From Azorinus chamasolen (lineage: Eukaryota > Mollusca > Bivalvia > Cardiida > Solecurtidae): a stretch of DNA of 64,000 nt. The position numbers were made by a program, and so were the translations under genes. Of the stretch, positions 62,948-64,000 are shown piece by piece; position 1 is the stretch's first letter, and every line of letters starts with the position of its first letter. The stretch is taken from the NCBI GenBank assembly GCA_963576725.1, contig OY755243.1, positions 42,641,243 to 42,705,242 of the forward strand. Reading direction: 5' to 3'. The notes below the pieces were generated by a model that saw only the letters and a list, made by a program, of their open reading frames with translations, was not told the origin of the DNA and searched no databases.

Positions 62948-63093
62948 CTACCTCTCTCTCGATCTACCTCTCTCTCGATCTACCTCTCTCTATCTCTCTC
63001 TACCTCTCTAATTGTTTCGTTGGGTATTATAAAAAAAATCGACATAATTTTCAGAATTGAAAGCTGCCATACAAGCAGAGAAAACAGAAAGAT
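61533..63093 (+). CDS. Secreted coiled-coil protein, 5' exons (probable C1q family), partial
   Basis: Exon 1 (61533-61743) ends at a perfect donor CTG/GTAAGT in phase 1. Exon 2 is a 39-bp micro-exon (63055-63093) with acceptor AATTTTCAG and donor GAT/GTAAGT. They join to 83 residues: signal peptide MYIVLLVIVSYLQALHVES, then heptad-rich helix with two NAS sequons (QLNASLMKEI, LLNASLIKEV) continuing across the junction as AELKAAIQAEKTER. This signal-plus-coiled-coil layout with phase-1 introns matches the nearby C1q gene, so the missing 3' exons probably encode a C1q head; none is visible up to 64000. The two long low-complexity frames over 61738-63097 come from the CT-rich intron and are not used. 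Other secreted oligomeric proteins (e.g. fibrinogen-related) remain possible. Confidence 0.7.
61985..63012. repeat. CT-rich (TCTC/TGTC) microsatellite filling intron 1
   Basis: About 1 kb of TCTCTCTGTCTGTC-like sequence on the plus strand, including a pure (TC)n run at 62889-62944 and a thrice-repeated GATCTACCTCTCTCTC. It lies between a good donor at 61744 and an acceptor at 63054. Confidence 0.95.
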
Positions 63094-63219
63094 GTAAGTT
63101 GTTGAAATTAGTAACATAAACAATCAAACGGTTTGTACTGCTCATGTATAAACTACATATGTATCCATTCAAAACAAATTCTATCAAAATGTGTAGGTTA
63201 AGGAATTATTTAACTTCTA

Positions 63220-63305
63220 AGTATGGACACAGGAAGACACTGTAGCACCAGGTCTATACCATTCCATAAGCAAACACAGCTTACCCTTATCAAACGGCTC
63301 CTTCC
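63220..63305. mobile_element. TTAA-A fragment
   Basis: GAAGACACTGTAGCACCAGG, AAGCAAACACAGCTTACCCT, TATCAAACGGCTCCTTCC. A TA-type end (GTAGACCGGTCTCACTATA) follows at 63370. Confidence 0.55.
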
Positions 63306-63387
63306 TTGAACTATTTTACATTGTACTGGTTTTTTTCACGTGTCTAAGATTTATTTTGTGTGGTTGCTGTAGACCGGTCTCACTATA

Positions 63388-63530
63388 AAAGTCACTTTTT
63401 AAAACCATTGTGATAAATAGAGCATTTGCTCCAGGGCAAAAAAGGCTTTATCTATCACAATGGTTTCAAAACTACACAATTCTAGTTTTCCTCTTTTTTC
63501 GTAAATGTTCTTTTTGATAGATTTACTCAC
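63388..63530. mobile_element. TTAA-E MITE, both ends lost
   Basis: AAAACCATTGTGATAAATAG / CTATCACAATGGTTTCAAAA; apex TGCTCCAGGGCA. Confidence 0.78.
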
Positions 63531-63639
63531 TATCGTGCCCGGTTCCCATTTGAGCAGACACAAACAGGAAAACCAAACTGTATGGAGACATAAATACAGG
63601 GCCAGGCAGTATACTTTAGCAAATCGCCACATATTAATG

Positions 63640-63715
63640 TACGGGGCTTTGAATATGGATATGTTCCTGGTCTTGCAAACTGTGAGTCGTGGATTCGAAT
63701 CCCAAGTTATGTATA
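63640..63715 (+). repeat. tRNA-like SINE head
   Basis: TGGTCTTGCAAACTGTGAGT followed by GTGGATTCGAATCCCAA, which contains a near-consensus pol III B box (GGTTCGAATCC type). Acceptor stem pairing is poor, so it is not called a functional tRNA. Confidence 0.4.
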
Positions 63716-63871
63716 TATAGTTTCTTTTTAAAACAAACTGATTTGCTATGCGTAATCATTTTTTCTTCTTTTGGACGTGTTCTATGGGAGAAAGAAATGA
63801 TAACCATGAACTACGTGTTATACCTGCATACACTGTATGGAAAGTATTTTAATAAAAGATAATTGGCCGCT

Positions 63872-63950
63872 GGTCAGAATCGAACTCGATACCCGCCGCT
63901 TGCAAGCCCAGATACACATCTATTGCACCAAGGCAAGTATGCTGAAGAGT
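63872..63950 (-). repeat. tRNA-like SINE head, opposite strand
   Basis: Read on the minus strand: CTTGGTGCAATAGATG (weak A box), GGGCTTGCAAGCGGCGGG, and GAGTTCGATTCTGACC (B-box-like). A second tRNA-like sequence within 250 bp in the opposite direction. Confidence 0.4.
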
Positions 63951-64000
63951 TGCGGCTTCTAAGTCATTTAAAAATAAACAAGCGCCATAGGCGCTTCGTT

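Noticed and set aside
61738..63097. Two very long open frames rich in Leu/Ser/Cys/Val
   Set aside because: They are translations of the CT-rich microsatellite in an intron; composition is pure repeat and the frames overlap each other.
1..64000. Bacterial-type attenuators or rho-independent terminators suggested by the many GC-capped hairpins
   Set aside because: The hairpins are parts of repeated transposable elements in intron-bearing eukaryotic DNA.

Overview
The window is eukaryotic, AT-rich, intron-bearing invertebrate DNA. Two secreted coiled-coil genes, one with a complete C1q domain, suggest a bivalve-type mollusc, where C1q-domain families are expanded. This placement is an inference; no species is claimed. 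Family names used below (TTAA-A, TA-B and so on) are provisional and mine.

Genes are sparse. The supported ones are: a 3-exon secreted C1q-domain gene (41674-46908, +); a 2-exon Rho-like small GTPase with several atypical features (55618-56470, +); the first two exons of a second secreted coiled-coil gene, probably also C1q-type, that runs off the right edge (61533-63093, +); and a small secreted EGF-like reading frame (20399-20782, -). Two decayed non-LTR retrotransposon reverse-transcriptase pieces lie at 441-974 (+) and 5700-7050 (-).

Roughly half of the window, by eye, is short non-autonomous inverted-repeat elements (MITEs) of 150-260 bp. One group ends in TTAACCCTTT-like inverted repeats of about 17-20 bp and duplicates TTAA, as piggyBac-type elements do (families A, E, F1, F2, F3, G, H, J). 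A second group ends in CAGTAAAACCTCT-like repeats and duplicates TA, as Tc1/mariner/pogo-type elements do (B, C, D). No transposase gene is visible. Nearly every family carries a second, internal long palindrome well inside the terminal repeats. Families A, B, C, D, E and G share the apex CTCCTNNAGGAG although termini and target sites differ. Families A, F, G, H and J share a homologous hairpin arm.

The elements nest in each other (A in A, F3 in A, G in A, A and G in D, B in A, C in another hairpin element), which shows their target-site duplications directly. They also abut end to end, sharing one TTAA. Several hairpins or ends have expanded into minisatellites (38940-39675, 40855-41230, 44086-44268, 35260-35450).

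Layout: 1-8.3 kb holds retrotransposon remnants and a 130-bp tandem array; 8.3-41.6 kb is a nearly continuous MITE field with the EGF-like frame at 20.4-20.8 kb; 41.7-46.9 kb is the C1q gene, whose introns hold MITEs and a 36-bp minisatellite; 47-55.3 kb is MITE field; 55.6-56.5 kb is the GTPase; 56.7-61.4 kb is MITE field; 61.5-64 kb is the second coiled-coil gene with a CT-rich intron, then tRNA-like SINE heads.
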